A stretch of DNA of 64,000 nt from assembly GCA_902762785.1 (NCBI GenBank), contig CACWPL010000004.1:33553-97552 (forward strand), given 5' to 3'. This document shows positions 18,078 through 27,593 of the stretch, in pieces. The position numbers were made by a program, and so were the translations under genes. This DNA is from an uncultured Ruminococcus sp. GTDB taxonomy: Bacteria; Bacillota; Clostridia; Oscillospirales; Ruminococcaceae. Under the pieces are notes generated by a model. The model was given only the letters and a program-made list of their open reading frames with translations. It searched no databases and was not told the DNA's origin. Within the stretch, counting starts at the first letter, position 1; each line of letters starts with the position of its first letter.

Positions 18078-19093
18078 CACGAGCACCTCCTCAGATAGGC
18101 AGCCAGGAGCTGGCCGGTCGCCTCGACGTCGGCAAGGTCGATGACCTCGACGGGCGTGTGCATGTAGCGCAGCGGGATGGAGACCGTGCAGGCCTCGACA
18201 CCGCCGCGGCAGATCGAGAAGCGGTCGGCGTTCGTGCCGGTCGTCCCGGGCATGACCTCGATCTGGTAGGGGATGCCGTCCTCACGGCCGGCATCGGTGA
18301 GGTCGTCGGAGACATCGCGTGAAAGCGACGGTGAATAGCCGATCATCGGTCCGTCGCCCATGACGCCGGTCTTGTGGAGCTTGCCGTCTCCCGCAAAGGA
18401 GACGTCCACCGCGAGGGCGATGTCCGGGTCGGCGGTGAAGCACCCGATGGCCGCGCCGCGCTCCCCGACCTCCTCCTGTGTGGAGAAGAGCACCGTGACC
18501 TTGCACGCGAGCGCTTCGTCCTGCAAAAGGTCGAGCGCATAGAGGATGGACGCCACGCCGCAGCGGTCGTCGAGCGCCGGCGAGGTGAAGCGTCCCTGCG
18601 GGAGCGCAGATGTCACACCGCAAAAGAGGATGCTGTCCCCCGGGCGGACGATCTGGCGCAGCTCGTCGGCGGGATAGCCCGTGTCGATGCGGAGCGTCTC
18701 ATAGGTCATGACCTTTTCGTCGCCGTTCGTCAGGTGGGGCGGGAGGCAGGAGAGGATGCCGTCGATCGGCTTCGTGCCGTAGATCTTGACGTGCTGGTCT
18801 GGGAGGATGCGGCGGTCGAGGCCGCCGATGTTCCCGGCCGTGACGAAGCCGTCATCGGTGACATCCGTCACGATCAGGCCGACCTGGTCGATGTGGGCAT
18901 CGAGGAGGACGTGCGGGGCGTCCGGCGCCTGGCTGCCGAAGCTGCCGACGACATTGCCCTTCTCGATGCGGGCATCGGGGCAGTAGTCGCGCAGGCGCGC
19001 GCAGGCGGCCTCGGCGGCAGCGGTCTCGTCACCGGAGATGCCCTGCGCCGTGCAGAGCGCGGTGAGGAGCGCTTCGAGAGCGGGACGTGTCAT
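18077..19093 (-). CDS. M42-family metallo-aminopeptidase, first of a tandem pair
   Basis: The product is 338 aa, a diverged paralogue of the next gene. Conserved residues are LLDAHIDQVGLIV (His, Asp), SPALDDRCGVAS (bridging Asp), STQEEVGERGA (Glu-Glu) and PLRYMHTP (His). IDQ replaces MDE in the first motif, otherwise the site looks complete. The substrate (N-terminal residue preference) cannot be read from sequence. It overlaps murD by 4 bp (ATGA), so murD, both peptidases and the acetyltransferases form one transcript. Confidence 0.92.
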   Translation of the reverse strand: MTRPALEALLTALCTAQGISGDETAAAEAACARLRDYCPDARIEKGNVVGSFGSQAPDAPHVLLDAHIDQVGLIVTDVTDDGFVTAGNIGGLDRRILPDQHVKIYGTKPIDGILSCLPPHLTNGDEKVMTYETLRIDTGYPADELRQIVRPGDSILFCGVTSALPQGRFTSPALDDRCGVASILYALDLLQDEALACKVTVLFSTQEEVGERGAAIGCFTADPDIALAVDVSFAGDGKLHKTGVMGDGPMIGYSPSLSRDVSDDLTDAGREDGIPYQIEVMPGTTGTNADRFSICRGGVEACTVSIPLRYMHTPVEVIDLADVEATGQLLAAYLRRCS

Positions 19094-20481
19094 ACGAGCT
19101 CCTTGACGAGGCGCTTGAAGTGCTGGCCGCGCACCTCAAAATTCGGGTACCAGTCGAAGGACGCGCACGCGGGCGAGAGTGTCACGATGTCGCCGGCCTT
19201 GGCCTCGCGGTGGGCGATCTCGACGGCCTCCTCCATGGAGGAGGCGTGCAGGATGCGGATCTTGGCGGGGTCGTAGTTGGCGGCGGAGGTCACGGCCTTC
19301 TCGATCTTCTCGGCGGTGACGCCCATGAGGATCAGGAGCTTGACGCGGTCGCAGACCGTCTCGGCCATCGGCTCGAAGGGGATCTTTTTGTCGTAGCCGC
19401 CGGCGAGGACGATGATCTTCTGGTCGAAGCTGCGCAGACCGGCCAGCACGCGTGTGGGCGAGGTGGCGATGGAGTCATTGTACCACTTCACGCCGCCCAG
19501 CTCACGGACGAACTCGATGCGGTGCTCCACGCCGCCGAACTCCTTGGCCACCTTGACGATGTCTGCGATGTCCACATCGCCCCAGAGCGCTGCGATGACG
19601 CCGAGGAAGTTCTCGACATTGTGCATGCCGGGGATGCGGATGTCGTCCTTGTGGACGACGGGCGTCACGACGCCGTTCTCCGTATAGCAGAGCATCCCGT
19701 CCTCACGCAGGAACGCACCGCGCGCGACCGTCTCGCGGCGGGAGAACCAGTTCAGCTTGCCGCGCACGAGGGGCGCGAGGGCCTTGGTGCCGTCGTTGTC
19801 GAGGTTGAGGACGGTGCGGGAGAAGGCGTTCTGGTGCGCGATCAGGTTGATCTTGCACTGGGTATACTCCTCCATGGTGCCGTGGACGTCGAGGTGGTTG
19901 GGGGTGATGTTGGTGATGAGCGCCACGTCCGGGGACTTGCGCATGGAGATGAGCTGGAAGCTCGAGAGCTCGACGACCGCCGCGTCATCCTCCCCGATCT
20001 CCTCGATCAGGGGCAGCAGCGCACGGCCGATGTTGCCGCCCTTGTGGACGGTGACGCCGTGGGTCGCGAGGATCTCGGCGATGAGGGTGGTGGAGGTGGA
20101 CTTGCCGTCCGACCCGGTCACGCCGTAGATCTTGCAGGGGCAGAGGTCGAAGAAGCTCTCCATCTCGGAGGTGATGACCACGCCGGCCTCACGGGCACGG
20201 GTGATGGCCTCGTTGTTGAAATACATGCCAGGGGTACGGAACACGATGTCGAACTCGGTGAGGTGGTCGAGGTAGTCGTCCCCCAAAATGAACTGCACGC
20301 CCTTGGCGGTCAGCGAATCGTAGGTCTCCTGGAACTTGTCGGCGCTGCGGCGGTCGAGCACGGTCACGCCGATGCCCTTCTCACGGAGCACGCCGATCAG
20401 CTCGGTGTGGCTCACGCCGGTGCCGATGAACGCCACGCGCTTCTCGCGCAGCTCCTCAAAAAATCGCTGGATCTTATTCAT
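19090..20481 (-). CDS. murD: UDP-N-acetylmuramoylalanine-D-glutamate ligase
   Basis: This 463-aa cytoplasmic Mur ligase adds D-Glu to UDP-MurNAc-L-Ala. The N-terminal Rossmann-like UDP-binding domain (RVAFIGTGVSHTELI) is followed by an ATP loop GVTGSDGKSTSTT, a variant of the usual GTNGKST. ELSSFQL and NITPNHLDVHG mark the central ATPase domain, and GGVKWYNDSIATSPT with VLAGGYDKK mark the C-terminal domain of MurD. Start at 20481 behind TAGGAGGAAG. First gene of a seven-gene operon with its own promoter at 20523-20551. No other mur/dcw genes adjoin it, which is unusual for murD. Confidence 0.95.
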   Translation of the reverse strand: MNKIQRFFEELREKRVAFIGTGVSHTELIGVLREKGIGVTVLDRRSADKFQETYDSLTAKGVQFILGDDYLDHLTEFDIVFRTPGMYFNNEAITRAREAGVVITSEMESFFDLCPCKIYGVTGSDGKSTSTTLIAEILATHGVTVHKGGNIGRALLPLIEEIGEDDAAVVELSSFQLISMRKSPDVALITNITPNHLDVHGTMEEYTQCKINLIAHQNAFSRTVLNLDNDGTKALAPLVRGKLNWFSRRETVARGAFLREDGMLCYTENGVVTPVVHKDDIRIPGMHNVENFLGVIAALWGDVDIADIVKVAKEFGGVEHRIEFVRELGGVKWYNDSIATSPTRVLAGLRSFDQKIIVLAGGYDKKIPFEPMAETVCDRVKLLILMGVTAEKIEKAVTSAANYDPAKIRILHASSMEEAVEIAHREAKAGDIVTLSPACASFDWYPNFEVRGQHFKRLVKELV

Positions 20482-20522
20482 GATCTTCCTCCTAGGTAGA
20501 AAAAATACGGATACCTCTTTCT

Positions 20523-20551
20523 ATTATAGCACATCTTGGCGGCGATCACAA
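20523..20551 (-). promoter_or_regulatory. Promoter of the murD operon
   Basis: TTGTGA (20546-20551), a 17-bp spacer and TATAAT (20523-20528) on the minus strand. Confidence 0.85.
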
Positions 20552-20642
20552 GTATTTTTTCCATTTTTCTTCCCATTTTCAGGAGGACGCGTCCCCGGTG
20601 CGCCCTGCCGCCCGTGCCGGGAGACGATCGGCAAAAAAATGC

Positions 20643-20671
20643 TTGAATCCTTTCGCACTTTGTGTTATAAT
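20643..20671 (+). promoter_or_regulatory. Promoter of the ung-met operon
   Basis: TTGAAT (20643-20648), a 17-bp spacer and TATAAT (20666-20671). It diverges from the murD promoter about 90 bp away. Confidence 0.87.
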
Positions 20672-20713
20672 ATAAGTTGGATATGCATGCCGTCACGAAG
20701 GGAGGAGACGCGA

Positions 20714-21391
20714 TTGGTACATTTTGGGAACGAGTGGGACGTCCTGCTCGCCGATGAGCTGCAAAAGCCCTATTATCAGGAGCTGCGCCGTTTTCTTGCG
20801 GCGGAGTATCGGCAGGGGCCGGTGCATCCCGACCAGCACGACATCTTCAATGCCCTGCGCTACACGACCTATAGTGCCGTCCGTGTCGTCATCCTCGGAC
20901 AGGACCCCTATCATGGGCCCGGGCAGGCGCATGGACTGAGCTTTTCCGTCCGCGCGGGGGTGCCGCCTCCGCCGTCCCTCCAGAACATCTACAAGGAGAC
21001 CGAGACCGACCTCGGCATCCGGCAGCCGCGCGACTTTGGCGAGCTGACCTGCTGGACGCGCCAGGGCGTCATGCTCCTGAACACGGTCCTCACCGTGCGC
21101 GAGGGACAGGCCGGGAGCCACCATGACCGCGGCTGGGAGCGCTTCACCGACCATGTGATCGAGATGCTCGACCTGCGGGAGGATCCCATCGTGTTCCTGC
21201 TCTGGGGCACGCCGGCGGGACGCAAGGCCGCGCTCATCCGCAACCCCAAGCACCTCATCCTGCGGGCGCCCCATCCGAGCCCGCTCTCGGCGCACCGCGG
21301 CTTTTTCGGCTGCCGCCATTTTTCCCAGACGAACGCCTTCCTGACCGCGCACGGCTTCGACCCGATCGACTGGCAGGTAAGGCCTGTGTGA
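20714..21391 (+). CDS. ung: Uracil-DNA glycosylase
   Basis: This 225-aa family 1 enzyme removes uracil from DNA. The water-activating Asp lies in LGQDPYHGPGQAHGLSF (Asp64) and the leucine-intercalation/His loop is APHPSPLSAHRGFFG. LLLNTVLTVREGQAGSH and FLLWG are other family blocks. The start is read as TTG at 20714, 9 bases after GGGAGGAG: there is no in-frame ATG nearby, and longer frames run back through the promoter. First gene of a possible long plus-strand operon with the methionine genes. Confidence 0.95.
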   Translation: MVHFGNEWDVLLADELQKPYYQELRRFLAAEYRQGPVHPDQHDIFNALRYTTYSAVRVVILGQDPYHGPGQAHGLSFSVRAGVPPPPSLQNIYKETETDLGIRQPRDFGELTCWTRQGVMLLNTVLTVREGQAGSHHDRGWERFTDHVIEMLDLREDPIVFLLWGTPAGRKAALIRNPKHLILRAPHPSPLSAHRGFFGCRHFSQTNAFLTAHGFDPIDWQVRPV

Positions 21392-21420
21392 CATCATGTA
21401 CAGAAGAAAGGACATCTCTC

Positions 21421-22260
21421 ATGCTGTATTCCTTTGAAGTGTTCCCGCCCAAGCAGACCGCACCGGTCGAGGCCGTATCCGGCGCGTTCGCGTCCCTTGC
21501 GGCGCTGTCGCCGGACTTCATCAGCGTCACCTACGGCGCCGGCGGCGGTCTCAACGGCGGGAAGATCACCTGTGAGCTGGCTGCCCGTCTCAAGGACGAG
21601 TTCGGCGTCAAGCCCGTGGCACATCTGCCCTGCATCTCCTACACCAAGGACGAGATCGCGCAGGTGCTCGCGCAGTTCACCGATGCCGGCATCACCGACA
21701 TCCTCGCCCTGCGCGGCGACAAGAGCCCGGAGCGCCCCGAGAAGGATGACTTTCGCTATGCTTCCGATCTGATCGGGTTCATCCGCAGCAAAGGCGACTT
21801 CCAGATCTATGCCGCCTGCTACCCGGAGACCCACCCGGAGGCGCGCTCCTCCGCGGAGGACATCCGCCATCTGCGCGAGAAGGTCGACCGCGGCGCCACG
21901 CACCTGATCTCGCAGCTCTTTTTCGATAATAACGTCTTTTACGACTTCCTGGAGAAATGCGACATCGCCGGGATCCATGTGCCGATCGAGGCGGGCATCA
22001 TGCCTGTGGTCAATGCCAAGCAGATCGAGCGGATGGTGAGCCTCTGCGGCGCCTCGCTGCCGCGCAAGTTCACCGCGATGATGCAGCGCTTTGGCCATTC
22101 CCGCGAGGCCATGCGCGATGCGGGCATCGCCTACGCCATCGACCAGATCGTCGATCTTGCCGCGAACGGCGTGGATGGGATCCATCTCTACACCATGAAC
22201 GACCCGGAGGTCGCCGGACGGATCACACAGGCGGTCTCCGGCATCCTGGGGCGCGTATGA
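21421..22260 (+). CDS. metF: Methylenetetrahydrofolate reductase
   Basis: This 279-aa FAD-dependent TIM-barrel enzyme supplies 5-methyl-THF for methionine synthesis. Motifs seen: SFEVFPPK (active-site Glu), SVTYGAGG, HLPCISYTKDE, LALRGD and SQLFFDNNVF. It is shorter than Escherichia coli MetF (296 aa) but normal for clostridial forms. The start MLYSFEVF at 21421 follows GAAAGGACATCTCTC; a Met 11 codons upstream lacks this spacing. It overlaps the reactivation gene by 4 bp (ATGA), tying it to MetH. Confidence 0.95.
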   Translation: MLYSFEVFPPKQTAPVEAVSGAFASLAALSPDFISVTYGAGGGLNGGKITCELAARLKDEFGVKPVAHLPCISYTKDEIAQVLAQFTDAGITDILALRGDKSPERPEKDDFRYASDLIGFIRSKGDFQIYAACYPETHPEARSSAEDIRHLREKVDRGATHLISQLFFDNNVFYDFLEKCDIAGIHVPIEAGIMPVVNAKQIERMVSLCGASLPRKFTAMMQRFGHSREAMRDAGIAYAIDQIVDLAANGVDGIHLYTMNDPEVAGRITQAVSGILGRV

Positions 22261-22925
22261 TCGTGCTCGACACGGTCGATCTGCCGCAGGCCTTCCGCTA
22301 TATGGGCCTGCGCAGCGACCCGGATGCCCATATGGCCGAGACGGCCGCGCGCTGTGCCGATCTCCTGCTGGAGGCCGTGCGGCCGCGGTATACCTACCGC
22401 GTCTGTCCGATTCGGGAGACGGAGGCGGGCGTGTCCTGCATCGGCACGACCCTCCTGCTCACCGGCCGGGACATCGCCGCCCATCTGGCGGGATGTGACC
22501 GCGCGGTGCTGCTGTGTGCCACGCTCTCGGCGGGGGCGGACAACGCCATCCGCAGCGCGAGCGCACGCGACGTCCTCGAGGGGATGATGACGGACGCCAT
22601 GGCCTCCGCCCTCACCGAGCAGCTCTGCGATGCGGCCGAGGCCGAGATCCTCGCGGGACTGCCGGATGTGTACACGACCTGGCGCTTCTCGCCCGGGTAC
22701 GGCGACCTCCCGCTCGAGACGCAGGGCGACTTCCTGCGCACGGTCGATGCCGAGAAGCGCCTCGGCGTGACGCTCAGTCCGGGCGGCCTCTGCATCCCGA
22801 CCAAGACCGTCACCGCGGTGATCGGGCTCAGTGACAGCCCCGTGTCCAAGGGCAAGCGCGGGTGCGCGATCTGCCGGATGGCCAAGACCTGCCAGTTCCG
22901 CAAGAAAGGAGAACACTGCCAATGA
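22257..22925 (+). CDS. Methionine synthase reactivation (activation-domain-like) protein
   Basis: The product is 222 aa. The C-terminal half carries RFSPGYGDLPLETQ and SPGGLCIPTKTVTAVIGL, which match the AdoMet-binding activation domain that forms the C-terminus of full-length MetH. As a separate protein it should reductively re-methylate oxidised cob(II)alamin on MetH. A Cys-rich end (CAICRMAKTCQFRKKGEHC) could bind a metal or Fe-S cluster, which is not part of the E. coli domain and is worth noting. It overlaps metF upstream and metH downstream by 4 bp each. Confidence 0.88.
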   Translation: MIVLDTVDLPQAFRYMGLRSDPDAHMAETAARCADLLLEAVRPRYTYRVCPIRETEAGVSCIGTTLLLTGRDIAAHLAGCDRAVLLCATLSAGADNAIRSASARDVLEGMMTDAMASALTEQLCDAAEAEILAGLPDVYTTWRFSPGYGDLPLETQGDFLRTVDAEKRLGVTLSPGGLCIPTKTVTAVIGLSDSPVSKGKRGCAICRMAKTCQFRKKGEHCQ

Positions 22926-25279
22926 AGCTGCAACTCCAAGACCGTTTCCTGCTGCTCGACGGCGGCATGGGCACGCAATTGCAGGCGAAGGGCCTGCCGC
23001 TCGGCGGTGTCCCGGAGCTCTGGAACATCGAGCGTCCTGCGGACATCACGGCCGTCCACCGCGCCTATGTGGAGGCCGGGAGCCAGGTCGTCTATACGAA
23101 TACATTTGGATGCAATCGCCTGAAGATGGAGCGCACCGGCCACACCGTGAAGGAGCTGATCGAGGCGGCCGTCGCGTGTGCGCGGGCGGCAGGGCCGGAA
23201 TATGTCGCGCTCGACATCGGCCCGATCGGCCATATGCTCGAGCCGACCGGCACGCTGCGCTTTGAGGAGGCCTACGACATCTTCCGTGAACAGATCGAGG
23301 CCGGGCAGGATGCCGACCTCATCGTCTTTGAGACGATGAGCGACCTGCTCGAGGTGCGCGCAGGACTCCTCGCGGCACGGGAGCACGGCGGAGGACGCCC
23401 CGTCCTCGTGACGATGAGCTTTGAGGAGAACGGGCGTACCTTCATCGGATGCTCCGTCGCGTCCATGGCGCTGACCCTCGAGGGGCTCGGCGCAGACGCG
23501 ATCGGCGTCAACTGCTCGCTCGGGCCGGAGGAGCTCGTGCCCATCGTGCAGGAGCTCTGCCGGTGGACGACCCTCCCCGTCATCGTCAAGCCGAACGCCG
23601 GTCTGCCCGACCCGGTGACGAACACCTATCATTTTACGCCGGAGCGCTTCGGCGCGTGCATCCGGCCCTTCGTGGAGATGGGCGCGGTGGTCTTCGGCGG
23701 ATGCTGCGGCACCACGCCCGACCACATCCGCGCGCTCCGCGATACCCTCGCGGAGATGACGCCCGTGCCGCGTGAGACACACATCCCAAGCGCCGTCTGC
23801 TCGGCGGGGAAGGTCGTGACGATCACGGAGCCGCGCATCATCGGCGAGCGAATCAATCCGACCGGCAAAAAGCGCTTCAAGCAGGCACTTTTGGAGCATG
23901 ACATCGACTATATCCTCAACCAGGCCATCCAGCAGATCGACGCGGGCGCGGACATCCTGGACGTGAACGTCGGCCTGCCCGCCATCGACGAGGCGGAGAT
24001 GATGCAGTCGGCCGTCAAGGCCATCCAGAGCATCACCGACACGCCCCTCCAGCTCGACACGACCGATCCCGTCGCGCTCGAGGCCGGCCTGCGGATCTAT
24101 AACGGCAAGCCCATCGTCAATTCCGTCAACGGCGAGGAGGAGTCCCTTGCGACCGTCCTGCCGCTCGTGAAGAAGTACGGTGCGGCCGTTGTTGGCCTGA
24201 CGCTCGACAAGGGCGGCATCCCCAAGACGGCGGACGGACGCTTTGCCATCGCCAAGCGCATCCTCGACCGCGCGCTCTCCCTCGGCATCCGCCGGGAGGA
24301 TGTGTTCATCGACTGCCTGACCCTGACTGCCTCGGCGGAGCAGGAGGGCGTCATGGAGACGCTCCGCGCCGTGACGCGCGTCAAGCAGGAGCTCGGGCTG
24401 CACACCGTCCTCGGCGTCTCGAACATCAGCTTCGGTCTGCCGAATCGCGAGCTCGTCACCCAGCACTTTTTGACCATGGCGCTCTATGCCGGTCTCGACC
24501 TGCCCATCATCAACCCGAACGTCGGCGCGATGACGGCATCCGTGCGCACCTATAAGCTGCTCGCGAACATCGACCGCAATGCCGTGGATTTCATCGCCCA
24601 TTACGGCGGCGATGCGGCCGCGCCTGCGGCACCGGCAGCGGCGGCGGCATCCGGCCCCCTCGAGCTGGGCGCGGCGATCGGCGCCGGTCTCAAGCGCGAG
24701 GCCGGGTCGCTCACCCGCGCGCTCCTCGAGACCACCGACCCCATGACCATCGTCAATGAACAGCTCATCCCGGCGCTCGACCGTGCCGGGGCGGAGTTCG
24801 AGAAGGGCAAGATCTTCCTGCCGCAGCTCATCTCGGCTGCTTCTGCGGCACAGGGCGCCTTCGAGGAGATCAAGGCACATCTGGCCAAGAACAGCGCCGA
24901 TTCCGTCGACCGCGGCACCATCGTCCTCGCGACGGTCAAGGGCGACATCCATGACATCGGCAAGAACATCGTCAAGATCCTGCTCGAGAACTATGGCTAC
25001 CGCGTGATCGACCTCGGCAAGGACGTGCCGTATGAGACGGTCGTGGCGGCGGCGGAGAAGTACCACGCCCCGCTCGTCGGCCTCTCGGCGCTCATGACCA
25101 CCACGCTGCCCTCCATGGAGGGGACGATCAAGCTGCTCCGCGAGCGCTGCCCGTGGTGCCAGACGGTCGTCGGCGGTGCCGTCCTCACGCCGGACTATGC
25201 CGCGCAGATCGGGGCCGACTACTACGCCAAGGATGCCAAGGAGACCGTGGACATCGCCAAGCGCGTCTTCCAGAACTGA
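22922..25279 (+). CDS. metH: Cobalamin-dependent methionine synthase, lacking activation domain
   Basis: The product is 785 aa, versus about 1,200 for full-length MetH. Domain order: homocysteine S-methyltransferase (residues 1-300; zinc Cys in GVNCS and GGCCGTTP), methyl-THF-binding pterin domain (about 310-560; GERINPTGKKRF, DVNVGLPAID), helical cap (about 610-680) and B12-binding Rossmann domain (about 690-785) with DIHDIGKNI, whose His is the lower cobalt ligand. The C-terminal activation domain is absent and encoded by the preceding gene. An Ala-rich linker (AAAPAAPAAAAA) joins the pterin and cap domains. Start MKLQLQDRF overlaps the previous stop. Confidence 0.95.
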   Translation: MKLQLQDRFLLLDGGMGTQLQAKGLPLGGVPELWNIERPADITAVHRAYVEAGSQVVYTNTFGCNRLKMERTGHTVKELIEAAVACARAAGPEYVALDIGPIGHMLEPTGTLRFEEAYDIFREQIEAGQDADLIVFETMSDLLEVRAGLLAAREHGGGRPVLVTMSFEENGRTFIGCSVASMALTLEGLGADAIGVNCSLGPEELVPIVQELCRWTTLPVIVKPNAGLPDPVTNTYHFTPERFGACIRPFVEMGAVVFGGCCGTTPDHIRALRDTLAEMTPVPRETHIPSAVCSAGKVVTITEPRIIGERINPTGKKRFKQALLEHDIDYILNQAIQQIDAGADILDVNVGLPAIDEAEMMQSAVKAIQSITDTPLQLDTTDPVALEAGLRIYNGKPIVNSVNGEEESLATVLPLVKKYGAAVVGLTLDKGGIPKTADGRFAIAKRILDRALSLGIRREDVFIDCLTLTASAEQEGVMETLRAVTRVKQELGLHTVLGVSNISFGLPNRELVTQHFLTMALYAGLDLPIINPNVGAMTASVRTYKLLANIDRNAVDFIAHYGGDAAAPAAPAAAAASGPLELGAAIGAGLKREAGSLTRALLETTDPMTIVNEQLIPALDRAGAEFEKGKIFLPQLISAASAAQGAFEEIKAHLAKNSADSVDRGTIVLATVKGDIHDIGKNIVKILLENYGYRVIDLGKDVPYETVVAAAEKYHAPLVGLSALMTTTLPSMEGTIKLLRERCPWCQTVVGGAVLTPDYAAQIGADYYAKDAKETVDIAKRVFQN

Positions 25280-25310
25280 CGCAGCAAAAGCCCTAGAAAG
25301 GACATCACCC

Positions 25311-27545
25311 ATGAACAGATACAAGATCGCGGCCCTCTGTCTCACGGCCGCACTGACCCTCGCCGGATGCTCGAACACGGGCGGCACGGACAGCACCGGA
25401 TCCTCCGGCAAGACCGGCAACTCGTCGTCCGTCAGCGGCGGCACGGCGGATTACACCTGGGGCAATGTGGCCATCGGCGGCGGCGGCTACGTCACCGGCC
25501 TGATCTACAGCAAGGCCGAGGAGGGCCTTGTCTACGCCCGCACGGACATCGGCGGTGCCTACCGCTGGTCAAAAAATGACGGCCACTGGGTCGCCATCAC
25601 CGACCACCTCGGGCAGGATCACTGGAACCTCATCGGCATCGAGTCCCTCGCGGCCGACCCGGTCGAGGCGAACCGCGTCTATGCCCTCTGCGGGACGTAT
25701 ATGGGCAACAAGGGCGCCATCCTCGCCTCCGAGGACTACGGCACCACCTGGACACAGTGCGACATGCCCTTCGAGTGCGGCGCCAACAACCAGGGACGCG
25801 GCACCGGCGAGCGCATGATGGTCGACCCCAAGCACAACAACATCATCTACACCGGCACCCGTAACGCCGGTCTCTGGCGCTCCGAGGACTACGGCAAGAC
25901 CTGGAGCGAGGTCGAGAGCTTCCCGAACAAGGGCAATTACCTCCAGGAGAGCACGTCTGTCGGCATCATGTGGGTCGAGTTCGACCCGGTGACGGACGAC
26001 ATCTATGTCGGCGTGGCCGACAAGGACGGCAACTGCGTCTACACGTCCTCCGACGGCGGCGCGAGCTGGACGGCGCTCCCGACCAATGTCCCCGGCCTCT
26101 ATCCGCTCCATGCGGACTTCACGCAGGACGGGACGCTCTACCTCTGCTATGCCAACACCGCCGGTCCCAATTCGACCGAGGGCGATAACCAGGGCGCCGT
26201 CTACAAGTACAAGGACGGCAGCTTCACGGACATCACCCCCGCGCTCGATGACGGCAGATATGGCGCTTTCTCGGGCGTCTCTGCGGACGGCAAGGACCCC
26301 GATACCGTCGTGATCTCGACGATGTACTACTGGTCGGATCCCGGTGACGAGCTCTATCGTACCACCGACGGCGGCGAGACCTGGGTCGGCCTCTTCGACC
26401 TCAAAAATGGCACCAAGGACTATGAGATGGACGTCGCCCAGGCCGACTGGCTCACATGGGGACGTGACGAGGCCAAGACTGGATGGTGGGTCACGGACTG
26501 CGAGATCGACCCGTTCGACTCTGACCATGTCATGTACGGCACCGGCGCGACCGTGTTCTGCACGCAGAACATGACCGATCTCGGCTCCGGCACGCCCGTC
26601 ACCATCTCGTTCGCCGCGCAGGGGCTCGAGGAGACGGCCGTCTTCGAGATGGTCTCCCCGCATTATAAGGACGGCGAGCCGCAGCTCTACTCCATCATGG
26701 GCGACCTGACGGGCTTTGCCCATCTCGACGTCACCGTCGGGCCGGACGACGCCCACTTCATGGGCAGCTCGTCCGGCGGCAACCCCACCGATCTGGACGT
26801 CGCCTTTGAGAACGCCGACCGCGCCGTCTACGCGATCCAGAACGCCCGCCAGCCGCTGTGGATGACCACGGACGGCGGCACGACCTGGGAGCAGGTGCCT
26901 GATGCGCCCGAGAAGGTCGAGGGCGGCAAGGTCGCCATGAACGCCGACGGCTCGAGCTTCCTTTGGACGCCCGCCAAGACCGGCAATTCCAAGATCTACC
27001 GCTTCAGCATGGAGAAAAAGAAGTGGTACTACGCCGAGGGCCTAGGCTACGGCGCCGAGGTCGCGGCCGACCGTGTGGACCCGAACGTCTACTATGCGGC
27101 CTATAACGGCATGTTCTACGTCTCCACGGACGGCGGCAACAACTTCACCTCCACCGGCCAGATGATCGCCGATAACTGCAAGGTACAGGCCGTGCCCGGA
27201 CAGAAGGGGCATGTGTGGCTCTCGAGCGGCTCGCTGGTGATGTACACCGAGGACAGCGGCCAGAGCTTCAACTCCATCACCGGCATCAGCTTCAAGGCCA
27301 TCGGCTTTGGTGCGGCCGAGCAGGAGGGCGGCTATCCGACCGTCTATGCCATGGGCAGCGTCGGCGAGGAGGGCGACGGCATCTACCGCTCCACCGATAA
27401 GGGCGTCACCTGGGTGCGCCTGAACGACGACCTGCATCTGTTCGGCAACCTGACTGCCGCGATCACGGGCGATACCAATGTCTTCGGCCGTGTGTATTTC
27501 GCGACCAACGGCCGCGGCATCGTCATGGGCGACCCGGTCGCCTGA
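25311..27545 (+). CDS. GH74-type xyloglucanase / endoglucanase lipoprotein
   Basis: The product is 744 aa. A signal peptide with lipobox LAGC (Cys20) indicates a lipid-anchored protein outside the membrane. The body is two seven-bladed propellers of the GH74 family: WGNVAIGGGGYVTGL and LVYARTDIGGAYRW (Asp79, candidate catalytic base) at the start, and DCEIDPFDSDHVMYGTG (candidate catalytic acid, about residue 400) in the second half. Repeated TTDGGxTW / SSDGGASW Asp-box-like motifs are present. GH74 enzymes mostly cut xyloglucan backbones. No carbohydrate-binding module or dockerin is attached, so it would work at the cell surface. It follows metH by 31 bp. Confidence 0.88.
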   Translation: MNRYKIAALCLTAALTLAGCSNTGGTDSTGSSGKTGNSSSVSGGTADYTWGNVAIGGGGYVTGLIYSKAEEGLVYARTDIGGAYRWSKNDGHWVAITDHLGQDHWNLIGIESLAADPVEANRVYALCGTYMGNKGAILASEDYGTTWTQCDMPFECGANNQGRGTGERMMVDPKHNNIIYTGTRNAGLWRSEDYGKTWSEVESFPNKGNYLQESTSVGIMWVEFDPVTDDIYVGVADKDGNCVYTSSDGGASWTALPTNVPGLYPLHADFTQDGTLYLCYANTAGPNSTEGDNQGAVYKYKDGSFTDITPALDDGRYGAFSGVSADGKDPDTVVISTMYYWSDPGDELYRTTDGGETWVGLFDLKNGTKDYEMDVAQADWLTWGRDEAKTGWWVTDCEIDPFDSDHVMYGTGATVFCTQNMTDLGSGTPVTISFAAQGLEETAVFEMVSPHYKDGEPQLYSIMGDLTGFAHLDVTVGPDDAHFMGSSSGGNPTDLDVAFENADRAVYAIQNARQPLWMTTDGGTTWEQVPDAPEKVEGGKVAMNADGSSFLWTPAKTGNSKIYRFSMEKKKWYYAEGLGYGAEVAADRVDPNVYYAAYNGMFYVSTDGGNNFTSTGQMIADNCKVQAVPGQKGHVWLSSGSLVMYTEDSGQSFNSITGISFKAIGFGAAEQEGGYPTVYAMGSVGEEGDGIYRSTDKGVTWVRLNDDLHLFGNLTAAITGDTNVFGRVYFATNGRGIVMGDPVA

Positions 27546-27593
27546 CGAAAAAAATGACCCGCTGCCATCGCAGAGGGGGAAAGAGAGGCCAAG

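Noticed and set aside
22394-25444. 1,016-codon minus-strand frame opposite metH
   Set aside because: metH domains are unmistakable on the plus strand; this frame has no start signal or family motifs.
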